A stretch of DNA of 64,000 nt from Caulobacter sp. (GTDB lineage Bacteria > Pseudomonadota > Alphaproteobacteria > Caulobacterales > Caulobacteraceae): contig WGLL01000005.1 of assembly GCA_016125585.1 (NCBI GenBank), positions 124,001 through 188,000 of the forward strand. The letters are read 5' to 3'. The stretch's first letter is position 1, and each line of letters begins with the position of its first letter. This document shows, piece after piece, positions 15,464-24,227 of this stretch. The notes under the pieces are model-generated. The model saw nothing but the letters and a program-made list of their open reading frames with translations, had not been told where the DNA came from and did not search any database. The translations under genes were made by a program, and so were the position numbers.

Positions 15464-16287
15464 CCTTCCGCGTCGCCCTGGTCCAGACCCGCACCCCCGC
15501 CAGCCAGGCGGCGGCGCTGGCGCATGTCGCCCCGTTGGTGCGGGAGGCGGCGGCCGGCGGCGCCGGGCTGATCGTCACGCCGGAGGGGACCAATCTTCTG
15601 CAGAAACAGCGGGATTTGATGTTGCCGCTGCTGACGTCTCAGGAGGAGGATCCGGTGGTGCTGGGCCTGCGGGCCCTGGCCATCGAGCTTGGCGTCTGGA
15701 TCGCCATTGGCTCGGCCCTGGTGCTGCGCGAGGACGGCCGCGCGGTGAACCGTCAGCTGCTGATCGCCTCGGACGGCGCCATCGTCGCCGGCTACGACAA
15801 GCTGCACATGTTCGACGTCGACCTGCCCACCGGCGAGACGGCGCGGGAATCGGAACTCTACGCGCCGGGCGACCGGGCCGTGGCGGCGGCGACGCCTTTC
15901 GGCCAGCTGGGCCTGACCATCTGTTACGACATGCGGTTTCCGGCGGTCTATCGGGCGCTTGCGACCAGCGGCGCCAGGGTCATCACCGTGCCGGCCGCCT
16001 TCACCCGGCCGACCGGCGAGGCCCACTGGGAGATCCTGCTGCGGGCCCGGGCCATCGAGACCGGCAGCTTCATCCTCGCCGCCGCGCAGGGCGGCTTCCA
16101 CGAGGACGGCCGCGGCACCTGGGGGCGCAGCCTCGCCGTCGGGCCGTGGGGCGAGGTGCTGGGGACGCTGGACCATGACGAGCCCGGCGTGCTGCTGGTC
16201 GACATCGACCCGGCCCTGGCCGACAAGGCCCGCGCGGCGATCCCGGCGTTGAAGAACGCCCGCGCCTTTACCGGACCCGCCCGGTGA
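15460..16287 (+). CDS. Carbon-nitrogen hydrolase, Nit1-type amidase
   Basis: Nitrilase-superfamily amidase of 275 residues with the Glu-Lys-Cys triad: Glu in VTPEGTN, Lys in YDKLHMFDVDLP and Cys in LTICYDMRFPAVYR. The LHMFDVD and GEAHWEILLRARAIE motifs match Nit1, which deaminates damaged (deaminated) glutathione. The neighbouring glutaredoxin gene, overlapping by four bases, fits a glutathione-repair role, but the substrate is inferred. The following DUF1178 gene also overlaps by four bases. Confidence 0.9.
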   Translation: MTFRVALVQTRTPASQAAALAHVAPLVREAAAGGAGLIVTPEGTNLLQKQRDLMLPLLTSQEEDPVVLGLRALAIELGVWIAIGSALVLREDGRAVNRQLLIASDGAIVAGYDKLHMFDVDLPTGETARESELYAPGDRAVAAATPFGQLGLTICYDMRFPAVYRALATSGARVITVPAAFTRPTGEAHWEILLRARAIETGSFILAAAQGGFHEDGRGTWGRSLAVGPWGEVLGTLDHDEPGVLLVDIDPALADKARAAIPALKNARAFTGPAR

Positions 16288-16715
16288 TCAGATACGCCCT
16301 GACCTGCGACGCCGGCCACGACTTCGAGGGCTGGTTCGGGGCCTCGACGGACTATGACGACCAGGCCGCGCGCGGGCTGCTGCAATGCCCGGTCTGCGGT
16401 TCGGCCGCTGTCCGCAAGCAGATCATGGCCCCCGCCGTGGCCGGGACGAAGGCGCGGGGAGAGCCGGAGGCGTCGCCCCGGATGCGCGAGATGATGATGC
16501 AGGCGATGGGCGCCGTGCGGGCCCATGTCGAGGAGAACTTCGACTATGTCGGCGACGCCTTCGCCCGCGAGGCCCGGGCCATCCATGAGGGCGCCAGCGA
16601 GGCGCGCGGCATCTACGGCGAGGCGACGCCGGCCGAAGTCAGGGCGCTGAAGGAGGATGGGGTGCAGGTGGCCCCCATGCCGCCCGCACCCCCGAAGAAG
16701 GAAGACATGAACTAG
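16284..16715 (+). CDS. DUF1178 family protein
   Basis: 143 residues. The start MIRYALTCDAGHDFEGWF and the C-x2-C at LLQCPVCGSAAVRKQIMAPAV are typical of DUF1178, suggesting a small metal-binding knuckle. The middle is charged and helical (MREMMMQAMGAVRAHVEENF) and GEATPAEVRALKEDGVQVAP ends the domain. Function is unknown; the family often follows the nitrilase and grxC genes in alphaproteobacteria, as here. Confidence 0.9.
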   Translation: MIRYALTCDAGHDFEGWFGASTDYDDQAARGLLQCPVCGSAAVRKQIMAPAVAGTKARGEPEASPRMREMMMQAMGAVRAHVEENFDYVGDAFAREARAIHEGASEARGIYGEATPAEVRALKEDGVQVAPMPPAPPKKEDMN

Positions 16716-16841
16716 GCCGTAGGAGGGTGGCCCGTCCGGTTTCGCCTGCTTCCTTCGACGCCGGTAACCATGACTCGGCAGGGGGCGGTCATGGCGTGAC
16801 GGCGGTCACGCAACCGCGTCATTTGAGCGCAGCCATGCCGA

Positions 16842-17621
16842 TCAGGGCCGGCCGTCTGCCCGCGTTACGGTCATCATGTAGTTGATGTCGCTGTCGGACG
16901 AGCGGTCCCATCGCCCGGTCAGGGGATTGTAGCTGACCCCGAAAGGACCCTCGATCGCGAAGGGATGGCCCTCGATGAAGCCGCGCAGTTCCTCCGGCTT
17001 GAGGAACTTGTTCCAGTCGTGGGTGCCGGCCGGCAGCCAGCGCAGCACATATTCGGCGCCGATCTTGGCCAGGGCCAGGGCCTTCAGGGTGCGGTTCAAG
17101 GTGGCGACGATCATCACCCCGTCCGGGCTCAGCATCCGGGCGCAGGTGCGCAGGAACTCGCCGGGATCGGCGACGTGCTCGATGACCTCCATGTTGAGGA
17201 TCACATCGAAGGGCCCGGCCCCCTCGGCCTCCAGCTGTTCGGCGGTGCCGGCCCGGAAGTCGATGTCCAAGCCCTGTTCGGCCGCGTGGGTCGAGGCGGT
17301 GGCGATGTTGCGCGGCGAGGCGTCGACCGCCGTCACCGCAAAGCCCAGCCGCCGCATCGGCTCGCTGAGCAAGCCGCCGCCGCAACCGATGTCGAGCAGC
17401 TTCAGCCCCTCGAAGGGCTTGCGGGCGGCGCCGTCGCGATTGAAGCGCCCCAGCGCCTCGTCGCGGATGAAGGCCAGGCGGACCGGGTTGAATTTGTGCA
17501 GCGGCGCGAACTTGCCTTTCGGGTCCCACCATTCGGCGGCGATGCGCGAAAAGCGCTCGACGTCCTCGGGGTCGATGCTGTGGGTCAGATGCGGGGGCTG
17601 GGGGGCTGCGGCGCTGTCCAT
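16842..17621 (-). CDS. ubiG: Ubiquinone biosynthesis O-methyltransferase UbiG
   Basis: Catalyses both O-methylations of ubiquinone synthesis. 259 residues. N-terminal [19 protein letters not shown] and [13 protein letters not shown] are diagnostic of UbiG. The SAM site is [19 protein letters not shown], with [11 protein letters not shown] at strand 2 and [19 protein letters not shown] at motif III. The ATG at 17621 is supported by AGGAGG just upstream (ggaggcc on the minus strand). It diverges from lysC across 170 bases. Confidence 0.95.
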   Translation of the reverse strand: MDSAAAPQPPHLTHSIDPEDVERFSRIAAEWWDPKGKFAPLHKFNPVRLAFIRDEALGRFNRDGAARKPFEGLKLLDIGCGGGLLSEPMRRLGFAVTAVDASPRNIATASTHAAEQGLDIDFRAGTAEQLEAEGAGPFDVILNMEVIEHVADPGEFLRTCARMLSPDGVMIVATLNRTLKALALAKIGAEYVLRWLPAGTHDWNKFLKPEELRGFIEGHPFAIEGPFGVSYNPLTGRWDRSSDSDINYMMTVTRADGRP

Positions 17622-17791
17622 GGCCTCCTATCTAGTCCGACCGGGCGGGCTTGTCCCGTCTGCACGCGGAAATCACAGCCTGCGCATTGCGGCGCCGCGT
17701 TCCCGCCGCTAGAAGGCGGCTCCTTGCGCACGCACGGCGAAACACCGGCGGCGCGGGGCATTATTTGTCTGTTGGGGGAGCTGTCGCGCCC

Positions 17792-19039
17792 GTGTCACGG
17801 CTGGTCATGAAGTTCGGCGGCACCTCGGTGGCCGACCTGGAGCGCATCCGCCGGGTGGCGCGGCTGGTGGCGGCGGAGGCGGCGACCGGCAAGCCCGTCG
17901 CCGTGGTGGTCTCGGCGATGGCCGGCAAGACCAACGAACTGGTGGCCTGGACCGACGGCGCCGGCGCCGCCGCGCCGGGCCTGACCCCGTCCGACGACGA
18001 ATACGACGTGGTGGTGGCCAGCGGCGAACAGGTGACCGCCGGCCTGCTGGCCATGACCCTGCGCAACATGGGGCTGAAGGCCCGCTCCTGGATGGGCTGG
18101 CAGATTCCGATCATCGCCGACGACGCCCACGGTCGCGCGCGCATCGAGGACATTCCCGGCGAGGCCCTCGGGGCCGCGATGGACAGCGGCGAGATCGCCA
18201 TCATCGCCGGCTTCCAGGGCGTGACCCGCGACGGCCGCATCGCCACGCTGGGCCGCGGCGGCTCCGACACCAGCGCCGTGGCCATCGCCGCCGCGCTTGG
18301 CGGGGTCTGCGACATCTACACCGACGTCGACGGCGTCTACACCACCGACCCCCGCATCGAGAGCAAGGCCCGGCGCCTGGCGAAGATCTCCTACGAGGAG
18401 ATGCTGGAGATGGCCTCCCTGGGAGCCAAGGTGCTGCAGACGCGGTCGGTCGAGATGGCCATGGCCCACCGGGTCAAGGTCCGGGTGCTGTCGAGTTTTG
18501 TCGAGCCGGGAGAGGCCCCCGACCAGGGCACCCTGCTGTGCGACGAGGAGGATATCGTGGAAAAACGCATCGTGAGCGGCGTGGCCTACAGCCGCGACGA
18601 AGCCAAGGTCACCCTGTTCGGCCTGCCCGACCATCCGGGGGTGTCCTCGCGCATCTTCAGCGCCCTGGCCGACGCCAACGTCAACGTCGACATGATCGTC
18701 CAGGCCCACGCCCGCACCGCCGACACCGCCAACATGGAATTCACCGTCGGCAAGCGCGACGCCGCCCGGGCCATGCAGGTGGTCGGCGACCTCAAGGGCG
18801 ACCTCGGTTTCGAGGGCGCGGCCCTGGACGAGGACGTGGCCAAGGTCTCGGTGATCGGGGTCGGCATGCGCAGCCACGCCGGCGTCGCCAAGACCATGTT
18901 CCAGGCTCTGGCCGAGAAGGGCGTCAACATCCAGGTCATCTCGACCTCGGAGATCAAGATCAGCGTGCTGATCGAAAGTGCCTACACCGAACTGGCCGTC
19001 CGGGCGCTGCATGCGGCCTACGGCCTGGACCAGCTGTAG
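17792..19039 (+). CDS. lysC: Aspartate kinase
   Basis: First step of the aspartate pathway to lysine, threonine and methionine. 415 residues with the kinase signature MKFGGTSVADLERIRRVA at the N-terminus, FQGVTRDGRIATLGRGGSD, and DVDGVYTTDPRI. Two ACT domains at the C-terminus (VTLFGLPDHPGVSSRIF and VSVIGVGMRSHAGVAKTMF) imply feedback control by lysine and/or threonine. GTG 17792 is taken as start, with GGGGAG 11 bases upstream; ATG 17807 is the alternative. Longer in-frame extensions to 17651 lack an RBS. Confidence 0.95.
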   Translation: MSRLVMKFGGTSVADLERIRRVARLVAAEAATGKPVAVVVSAMAGKTNELVAWTDGAGAAAPGLTPSDDEYDVVVASGEQVTAGLLAMTLRNMGLKARSWMGWQIPIIADDAHGRARIEDIPGEALGAAMDSGEIAIIAGFQGVTRDGRIATLGRGGSDTSAVAIAAALGGVCDIYTDVDGVYTTDPRIESKARRLAKISYEEMLEMASLGAKVLQTRSVEMAMAHRVKVRVLSSFVEPGEAPDQGTLLCDEEDIVEKRIVSGVAYSRDEAKVTLFGLPDHPGVSSRIFSALADANVNVDMIVQAHARTADTANMEFTVGKRDAARAMQVVGDLKGDLGFEGAALDEDVAKVSVIGVGMRSHAGVAKTMFQALAEKGVNIQVISTSEIKISVLIESAYTELAVRALHAAYGLDQL

Positions 19040-19045
19040 CGGCGA

Positions 19046-19372
19046 CTATTTGTGTCGAACCACCTGAGGCGGCTGTCTCCAGTCTGAGAAGCTGCAGGTT
19101 ATCAGCCGGTCCCTGGCGTTGCGGTCGACCGGCAACAGGTTGATCACGAGCCCGCGTTCGCTGGTCGCTGTCTGATAGCGTCCGGCCATTACATAGGCAT
19201 CAGCGGGGGCGTTGGCGGCCGCCCGGCATATTTCTTCGGCTTGCGCGAAGTCCCGCTTCGAGGGCGGACGCAGTGTTCCCGACGGTTTGGTGGCGCATGC
19301 TGCCTGTCCAATTAGGCATGTCACTGCAAGGGCAGGCAGTACTTTCCGGCTAGCCGCTTTTGCAACTTCCAT
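19046..19372 (-). CDS. Small predicted lipoprotein, unknown function
   Basis: 108 residues. A short basic N-terminus is followed by LPALAVTCLIGQAAC, a plausible lipobox ending at Cys26. The mature part has FAQAEEICRAAANAPADAYV and INLLPVDRNARDRLITCSFSD, with two Cys. No family is recognised. It ends six bases after the lysC stop on the opposite strand, and a second small minus-strand frame lies upstream. An RBS-like GAGGGAGAAGCG precedes the ATG. Confidence 0.6.
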   Translation of the reverse strand: MEVAKAASRKVLPALAVTCLIGQAACATKPSGTLRPPSKRDFAQAEEICRAAANAPADAYVMAGRYQTATSERGLVINLLPVDRNARDRLITCSFSDWRQPPQVVRHK

Positions 19373-19506
19373 TCACGCTTCTCCCTCTGTGGAGACCATT
19401 TTCCGGGTCGGATGATTGCTAGTAGATCCGCTTGCCGGGCTCTTTGCCCATCGGAGAATGGAATTGAGCATCCGCCGGACCGCCGGGTTGCCAACCTGCA
19501 ACAGTG

Positions 19507-19662
19507 TCAAAACCGCTGTTCGGCGGGCTTGACCAAGTCTCCGACGCGGCATACCCATCCCGACCACACCCGCCCTTGGGCCATTTCCGCGAGTTCCTCG
19601 ACCGTGAAAGCCGTTTTCACCACCTGCCAATCGCTCGTGCCGTCCGCCGTTGGCGGTGGCAT
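19507..19662 (-). CDS. Small hypothetical protein (51 residues)
   Basis: Not recognised. The frame starts MPPPTADGTSDWQVVKTAFT, continues VEELAEMAQGRVWSGWVC and ends VKPAEQRF. Its acidic/hydrophobic alternation and two Trp residues look protein-like, unlike shadow frames here. ATG 19662 is preceded by AGGCGG four bases upstream. It precedes the small lipoprotein gene on the same strand with about 135 bases between. It could also be a remnant of a larger gene. Confidence 0.4.
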   Translation of the reverse strand: MPPPTADGTSDWQVVKTAFTVEELAEMAQGRVWSGWVCRVGDLVKPAEQRF

Positions 19663-19722
19663 GACCGCCTGCGCTCGCGAGGAGTTCGCCTGAGACTTCA
19701 GACCCTCTGAAACCTCAACCGC

Positions 19723-19757
19723 CCCCTCCCGAGCCCGACGCTCCGGAGGGGTTTTTT
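19723..19757 (+). terminator. Strong intrinsic terminator 50 bases before the MATE gene
   Basis: CCCCTCC (19723-19729) pairs with GGAGGGG (19745-19751); inside it GAGC (19731-19734) pairs with GCTC (19740-19743) around a 5-base loop. Six T follow (19752-19757). The orientation is plus-strand. No plus-strand gene ends just upstream, so it either ends an unrecognised RNA or lies in the MATE leader. Confidence 0.8.
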
Positions 19758-19806
19758 GTATCCGCTTCCAGCGTCGGGCCCGGGCCACAAGACCCGAGAG
19801 ACCGAC

Positions 19807-21222
19807 ATGACCTTCCTGACCTCCCAGACCTTTTCTAGCCGCCTCAGTCCGCCCGAAGGCTTTTCCGGCTGGATGACCGAGGCCCGCGCCCTGCTGCGGC
19901 TGTCCGGTCCGCTGATCATCACCCAGCTGGCCCAGATGGCTATCCTGGCCACTGACGTCGTCCTGCTGGGGCGGCTCAGTTCCTCCGCCCTGGCGGCGGC
20001 GGCGATCGGCAACACCGTCTACTACTTCTGCTGGCTGCTGGGCGGCGGTCCGACCTCCGCGGTCGCCCCGATCATCGCCCAGATGCTCGGCCGCTTCCCA
20101 GGCCAGATGGACGGGCCGCGCGCGGTCGCCCGCATGGGGCTGTGGGTGGCCATCGCCCTGCCCCTGATGCTGGTGCCCATCCTGCTGTCGACGGAGTGGA
20201 TCCTGTCGCATCTGGGCCAGGAGCCGGCGCTGGCGCGGGATGCCGGCAAATTCGCCGCCATGCTGTGCTTTGGCCTGCCATTCACCTTCGGCTTCCAGGT
20301 GCTGCGCAACTTCGCCACAGCCCTGGAGCGGCCGCGGGCGGCGCTCTACGTCATGCTGGCGTCGATCCTGTTCAACGGCCTGCTGGCCTGGACGCTGATC
20401 TTCGGCCACTTCGGCCTGCCGCGTCTGGGCATCGTCGGGGCGGGGATCGCGACCAGTTCCTCGGCCGCCTTCGCCTTCCTGGTGATGCTGCTGATCATCC
20501 GGCTCGATCCTCTGCTGCGGGCCGTGCGGGTGTTCGACCGCTTTCGTGAGCCGGACTGGGCGCAGTTTGTCGAGCTGTTCCGGCTGGGCGTGCCGATCGG
20601 GGTGACCATGCTGTTCGAGGCCATGCTGTTCAACAGCATGACCCTGGTGGCCGGGACCTTCGGGGCCGAGACGCTTGCCGCCCACCAGGTGGCGCTGAAC
20701 TTCGCTTCGGTGACCTTCATGGTGCCGCTGGGCATCGCCATGGCGGCGACGGTCCGCGTCGGCCTGTTCGCCGGGGCGGAAGATCTCGCGGGCACAAGAC
20801 GGGCCGGCTTCGTGGCCATGACCGTCGGGGCCGGGATCGTCGTGCTGTTCGGGGTCTTCATGGCCTTTGGCGGCGAGGCCATCGCCCGGCTCTACATCTC
20901 GGGCCGGACGCCGGCCGATCTGCAGGTCATCGCCTATGCGGCGCTGTTCCTGAAGGTGGCGGCGGCCTTCCAGCTGTTCGACGCCCTGCAGGTGGTCGGG
21001 GCCTTGTCCCTGCGCGGCCTGAAGGACGCCCGCTGGCCGATGATCCTGGCCGGCGGCGCCTACTGGCTGGCCGGGGCGCCGGTCTGCGTGCTGCTGGCCA
21101 TTGGTCTGCAACTCGGGGGCCTCGGCATCTGGATCGGCCTGGCCTTCGGGCTCGGGGTGGCGGCGGCGGCGATGTGCCTCCGCTTCCACCTGCTGACCCG
21201 TCAGCCTTCCCTGGCGGCGTAG
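19807..21222 (+). CDS. MATE-family multidrug efflux protein
   Basis: Cation-coupled exporter of the inner membrane, 471 residues, about twelve hydrophobic spans. The first repeat carries ARALLRLSGPLIITQLAQMA, and GRLSSSALAAAAIGNTVYYF and FGAETLAAHQVALNFASVTF are typical NorM-type motifs of the two halves. ATG 19807 with GAGAGACC just upstream is preferred to an in-frame upstream start at 19756, which lies at the terminator's T-run. Its end overlaps the convergent enoyl-CoA hydratase gene by 22 bases. The strong terminator upstream suggests a regulated leader. Confidence 0.92.
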   Translation: MTFLTSQTFSSRLSPPEGFSGWMTEARALLRLSGPLIITQLAQMAILATDVVLLGRLSSSALAAAAIGNTVYYFCWLLGGGPTSAVAPIIAQMLGRFPGQMDGPRAVARMGLWVAIALPLMLVPILLSTEWILSHLGQEPALARDAGKFAAMLCFGLPFTFGFQVLRNFATALERPRAALYVMLASILFNGLLAWTLIFGHFGLPRLGIVGAGIATSSSAAFAFLVMLLIIRLDPLLRAVRVFDRFREPDWAQFVELFRLGVPIGVTMLFEAMLFNSMTLVAGTFGAETLAAHQVALNFASVTFMVPLGIAMAATVRVGLFAGAEDLAGTRRAGFVAMTVGAGIVVLFGVFMAFGGEAIARLYISGRTPADLQVIAYAALFLKVAAAFQLFDALQVVGALSLRGLKDARWPMILAGGAYWLAGAPVCVLLAIGLQLGGLGIWIGLAFGLGVAAAAMCLRFHLLTRQPSLAA

Positions 21223-22016
21223 TTGGGCTCGCGTTTTTCCAGGAAGGCCCGGACGCCTTCCTGGAAATCCCCGTCGCTGCTGGCGAGGATCTGGTTGCGG
21301 TCTTCCATGGCGATGACCGCTTCCAGCCCGCCGGCGTCGATGGCGTGGTTCAGGGCCTCCTTGGTCAGCCGCAGGCCCAGCGGGGTGGCGTGGAGCATGT
21401 CCCTGACGAAGCCCTCCGCCACCTCATTCAACTGGTCGGTCCCGACGATCTGGCTAACCAGGCCCAGCTCGCGGGCCCGGTCGGCGGTGATGAAGCGTCC
21501 GGTGAGCATGTATTCGGCGGCGACCGAACTGCCGACCATGCGCGGCAGGAAGTAGCTGACGCCGATGTCGCAGGCCGAAAGACCGATGCGGATGAAGGCG
21601 GCGTTCATCCGCAGGCGCGGGGTGGCGATCCGCACATCGCTGGCCAGGGCCAAGGCGAAGCCGCCGCCGGCGGCGGCGCCGTCGACACAGGCGATGATCG
21701 GCTGCGGGCAGCGGCGCATGGCGATGACGATCTCGCTGATCCTGCGCTGGGCGGTCAGGCCGGCGCCGATGGAGCGGTCGGTGTTGCCGCCGCTGCGTTC
21801 CTTGAGGTCGAGACCGGCGCAGAAGGCCGCGCCGGCGCCCTGCAGCACCACGACCCTGACATCGCGTCGCCAGTAGAGGCCGACGAAGAAGTCGCGCAGT
21901 TCCTCGACCATCTGGCGGTTGAGGGCGTTGAGGCTTTCGGGTCGATTCATCGTCACCCAGGCGGCGTCGCCTTCGGTGCGGATCAGCAGATGCTCATAGA
22001 CGGTTTGCTGGCTCAT
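21201..22016 (-). CDS. Enoyl-CoA hydratase/isomerase family protein
   Basis: Crotonase-fold enzyme of 271 residues acting on acyl-CoA substrates. Seen: AWVTMNRPESLNALNRQMV, the oxyanion-hole segment GAAFCAGLDLKER, IIACVDGAAAGGGFALALA (second oxyanion element) and LPRMVGSSVAAEYMLTGR. The catalytic-Glu region is not typical of classical crotonase, so the exact reaction is open. It overlaps the SDR gene upstream by four bases (ATGA), so the two form an operon for a coenzyme-A-linked degradation step. Confidence 0.88.
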   Translation of the reverse strand: MSQQTVYEHLLIRTEGDAAWVTMNRPESLNALNRQMVEELRDFFVGLYWRRDVRVVVLQGAGAAFCAGLDLKERSGGNTDRSIGAGLTAQRRISEIVIAMRRCPQPIIACVDGAAAGGGFALALASDVRIATPRLRMNAAFIRIGLSACDIGVSYFLPRMVGSSVAAEYMLTGRFITADRARELGLVSQIVGTDQLNEVAEGFVRDMLHATPLGLRLTKEALNHAIDAGGLEAVIAMEDRNQILASSDGDFQEGVRAFLEKREPNYAAREG

Positions 22017-22786
22017 CGGGTCTGTCCTCCATCGACGGGAATGATGGCGCCGTGGACAAAGCTGGCCTTGTCGCTCAGCAGGAAGGCGGCCATCGATCCG
22101 ATCTCCTCGGGTTTGCCGAACCGCTGCATCGGCACCTCGCGGCGCAGCCAGCGGTTCCAGTTCTCGGCCCGGGGGCCGGTCGAGCGCGCCTCCCAGTCGC
22201 CGCCAGGGAAGATGATGTTGCCGGGCGCGATGACATTGACCCTGACGTTCTTGCGCCCGGTGATCACCGCCAGCTCCTTGGCCATGTGGTTCATCGCCGC
22301 CTTGGCGGTTCCGTAGGTCATCGGGGTGCCGAGCGCGCCGAGCCCGGCGATCGAACTGATGAACAGGATCGACCCGGCGCCGCGCGGCTCCATCAGCCGC
22401 CAGGCGTCCCGCGCCAGCCGCCAGGCGGATCCCAGATTCTGCGAAAAGCCGGCGTCCCAGGTCTCGTCATCGACCTCCGCCCCGGGCGGGCAGGGGTGCA
22501 GCCCGACATTGGCCACCGCCCCGTGAATTGGCCCGAGCGCGGCCTCGCAACCGGCCAGGGCCTTTTCGATGGTGGCGGTGTCGCGCAGATCGCCCGCCAT
22601 GGCCCACAGCCTGTCCGCGCCATATTGATCCGCCAGCCGGACCCGGGTCGCTTCAAGGGCTTCGGCGCCGCGGGCGGTGATGGCCACCCTGGCGCCCTCG
22701 GCCAGGCAGGCCTCGACAATGCCCAGGCCGATGCCCCGGCTGGCGCCGGCGACGAAGATGGTCCTGTCCTTGAGGCCCAGATCCAT
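22013..22786 (-). CDS. Short-chain dehydrogenase/reductase (SDR)
   Basis: NAD(P)-dependent oxidoreductase of 257 residues. The Rossmann motif TIFVAGASRGIGLGIVEA is at the N-terminus, NVGL follows strand 4, ILFISSIAGLGALGTPMTYG includes the Ser and Tyr of the active site, and TAKAAMNHMAKEL gives the Lys three residues after the Tyr. IPVDGGQ ends the protein as usual. ATG 22786 has AGGGAG upstream, which decides against the longer frame to 22876. It is the first gene of a two-gene operon with the enoyl-CoA hydratase. Confidence 0.9.
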   Translation of the reverse strand: MDLGLKDRTIFVAGASRGIGLGIVEACLAEGARVAITARGAEALEATRVRLADQYGADRLWAMAGDLRDTATIEKALAGCEAALGPIHGAVANVGLHPCPPGAEVDDETWDAGFSQNLGSAWRLARDAWRLMEPRGAGSILFISSIAGLGALGTPMTYGTAKAAMNHMAKELAVITGRKNVRVNVIAPGNIIFPGGDWEARSTGPRAENWNRWLRREVPMQRFGKPEEIGSMAAFLLSDKASFVHGAIIPVDGGQTR

Positions 22787-22872
22787 GGCGGTTCTCCCTG
22801 TTGCTTTGGAAGACAGTGGAGACCCGGCCCTAGGGTCAGGCAAGTCGCGTCCTTCGGTACGTGGCAAGCCCG

Positions 22873-22990
22873 TCATCCCGGGCGCCCGAAGGGCGACCCG
22901 GGACCCAGGGGTGCAGTGCGCCGGCCGGAAAGCAGCGTCTGGCGACGAGATCCCTCACCCCTGGGTCCCGGACAGCCCGCATCGCGGGCT
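22873..22990. repeat. Intergenic inverted repeat (REP-like)
   Basis: CGGGACCCAGGGGT (22899-22912) is exactly inverted at 22957-22970. The outer flanks each hold a smaller hairpin (GGGCGCCCGAAGGGCGACCC on the left, GCCCGCATCGCGGGC on the right). The element lies between the SDR promoter side and the DUF2474 stop. It belongs to the same class of paired palindromes as the other repeats but has its own sequence. Nothing else is seen in this 280-base gap. Confidence 0.75.
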
Positions 22991-23068
22991 TCTAGGAAGA
23001 TGGAAGGGGGCAAGGTTCTGTGCGGTTGCCCTGCATCAGCCAGGGCAAATGGCGTGTCGAAGGACGTC

Positions 23069-23218
23069 CTAGAGTTTCAGCAATGCCCGCAGACCGTAGG
23101 CGACGATGGCCGTGGCCAGGGATCCGCCCAGGGCCAGCAGGGCGAACCACATCAGCCGCTTCGGCCAGGGGGGCAGGCGGTCATCCTTCTCTGGCGGGCC
23201 TTCAATGATATCCGGCAT
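23069..23218 (-). CDS. Small single-span membrane protein, DUF2474-like cytochrome bd accessory subunit
   Basis: 49 residues. A polar N-terminus (MPDIIEGPPEKDDRLPPWPK) leads into one membrane span (LMWFALLALGGSLATAIVAY) and a short basic tail. This layout and the position after cydB match the DUF2474 proteins that accompany cyanide-insensitive-type bd oxidases, analogous to CydX. The ATG at 23218 lies inside the last codons of cydB (overlap of 17 bases), so translation is probably coupled. Confidence 0.8.
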   Translation of the reverse strand: MPDIIEGPPEKDDRLPPWPKRLMWFALLALGGSLATAIVAYGLRALLKL

Positions 23219-24227
23219 CGGCGGCCACCTTGCCCCGGAAGATCCAGTAGACCCAGGCGGTATAGCCGAGGATCACCGGCAACAGGATCGCCACCCCGAC
23301 CAGCATGAAGCCAAGGGCCCCGGGCTCGTTGGCCGCCTGGCGGAAGCTGACGTCATAGGGGACGATATTGGGAAAGAAGCTGGCGGCCAGGCCGATGTAG
23401 CCTGACAGGAAGACCAGCAGGGCGCCGAGGAAGGGCGCGTGGTGGGATCGCTTCCAAAGGCCCCAGGCGGCGAGCGCCAGGCCGGCCAGTCCCAGCAAAG
23501 GGATGGGCAGATGCGGCAGGAAGACGGCCGGATCGAAGCCCTCGCCGGTAAAGCCCCAGCGTTGGGCGACCCGGGGATGGACGATCAGGGTGGCGAGGCT
23601 GACCGCGCCCAGCAGCACGGCGGTGGCCCCGCCGGCGATCAGGCTCCAGCGCCGGGCGTCATCATGCAGTTGGTGCTCCGAGCGCCAGGCGACCCAGGTC
23701 GCGCCCAGCAGGGCGTAGCCGGCCACCAGCCCGACCGCGACCAGCAGGCTGTAGGGAGTCAGCCAGTCGAAGGGCCCGCCGGCGAAGGCGCCGTCGCGCA
23801 CGGCGATCCCCTGGATATATCCGCCCAGCACCAGACCCTGGGACAGGGTGGCGACCAGCGACCCGGTCGCGAAGGCCGCCGTCCACAGCGCCTTGCCGCG
23901 CTTGCGGCCATGCAGGCGGAATTCGAAGGCCACGCCGCGAAGGATCAGGGCCAGCAGCATCAGCATCAGCGGCAGATAGAGGGCCGGCCCGACGATGGCG
24001 TAGGCCATCGGGAAGGCGGCGAACAGCCCGCCGCCGCCCAGCACCAGCCAGGTCTCGTTGCCGTCCCAGTAGGGGGCGATGGAATTCATCATCGCGTCCC
24101 GCTCCGCCGGGCTGCGGGCGAAGGGAAACAGGATGCCGACGCCGAGGTCGAAGCCGTCGAGCAGGACGTACAACAAGACCGAGACCGCGATCAGGCCGGC
24201 CCAGATCAGGGGAAGGTCGAGGCTCAC
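23202..24227 (-). CDS. cydB: Cytochrome bd quinol oxidase subunit II
   Basis: Integral membrane subunit of the terminal quinol oxidase, 341 residues with about eight or nine spans. Diagnostic motifs: LLYVLLDGFDLGVGILFPF near the N-terminus and SIAPYWDGNETWLVLGGGGL shortly after. It overlaps the cydA stop by four bases (ATGA) and the DUF2474 gene by 17, so cydA-cydB-DUF2474 is one operon. The enzyme supports respiration at low oxygen or when haem-copper oxidases are inhibited. Confidence 0.95.
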   Translation of the reverse strand: MSLDLPLIWAGLIAVSVLLYVLLDGFDLGVGILFPFARSPAERDAMMNSIAPYWDGNETWLVLGGGGLFAAFPMAYAIVGPALYLPLMLMLLALILRGVAFEFRLHGRKRGKALWTAAFATGSLVATLSQGLVLGGYIQGIAVRDGAFAGGPFDWLTPYSLLVAVGLVAGYALLGATWVAWRSEHQLHDDARRWSLIAGGATAVLLGAVSLATLIVHPRVAQRWGFTGEGFDPAVFLPHLPIPLLGLAGLALAAWGLWKRSHHAPFLGALLVFLSGYIGLAASFFPNIVPYDVSFRQAANEPGALGFMLVGVAILLPVILGYTAWVYWIFRGKVAADAGYH

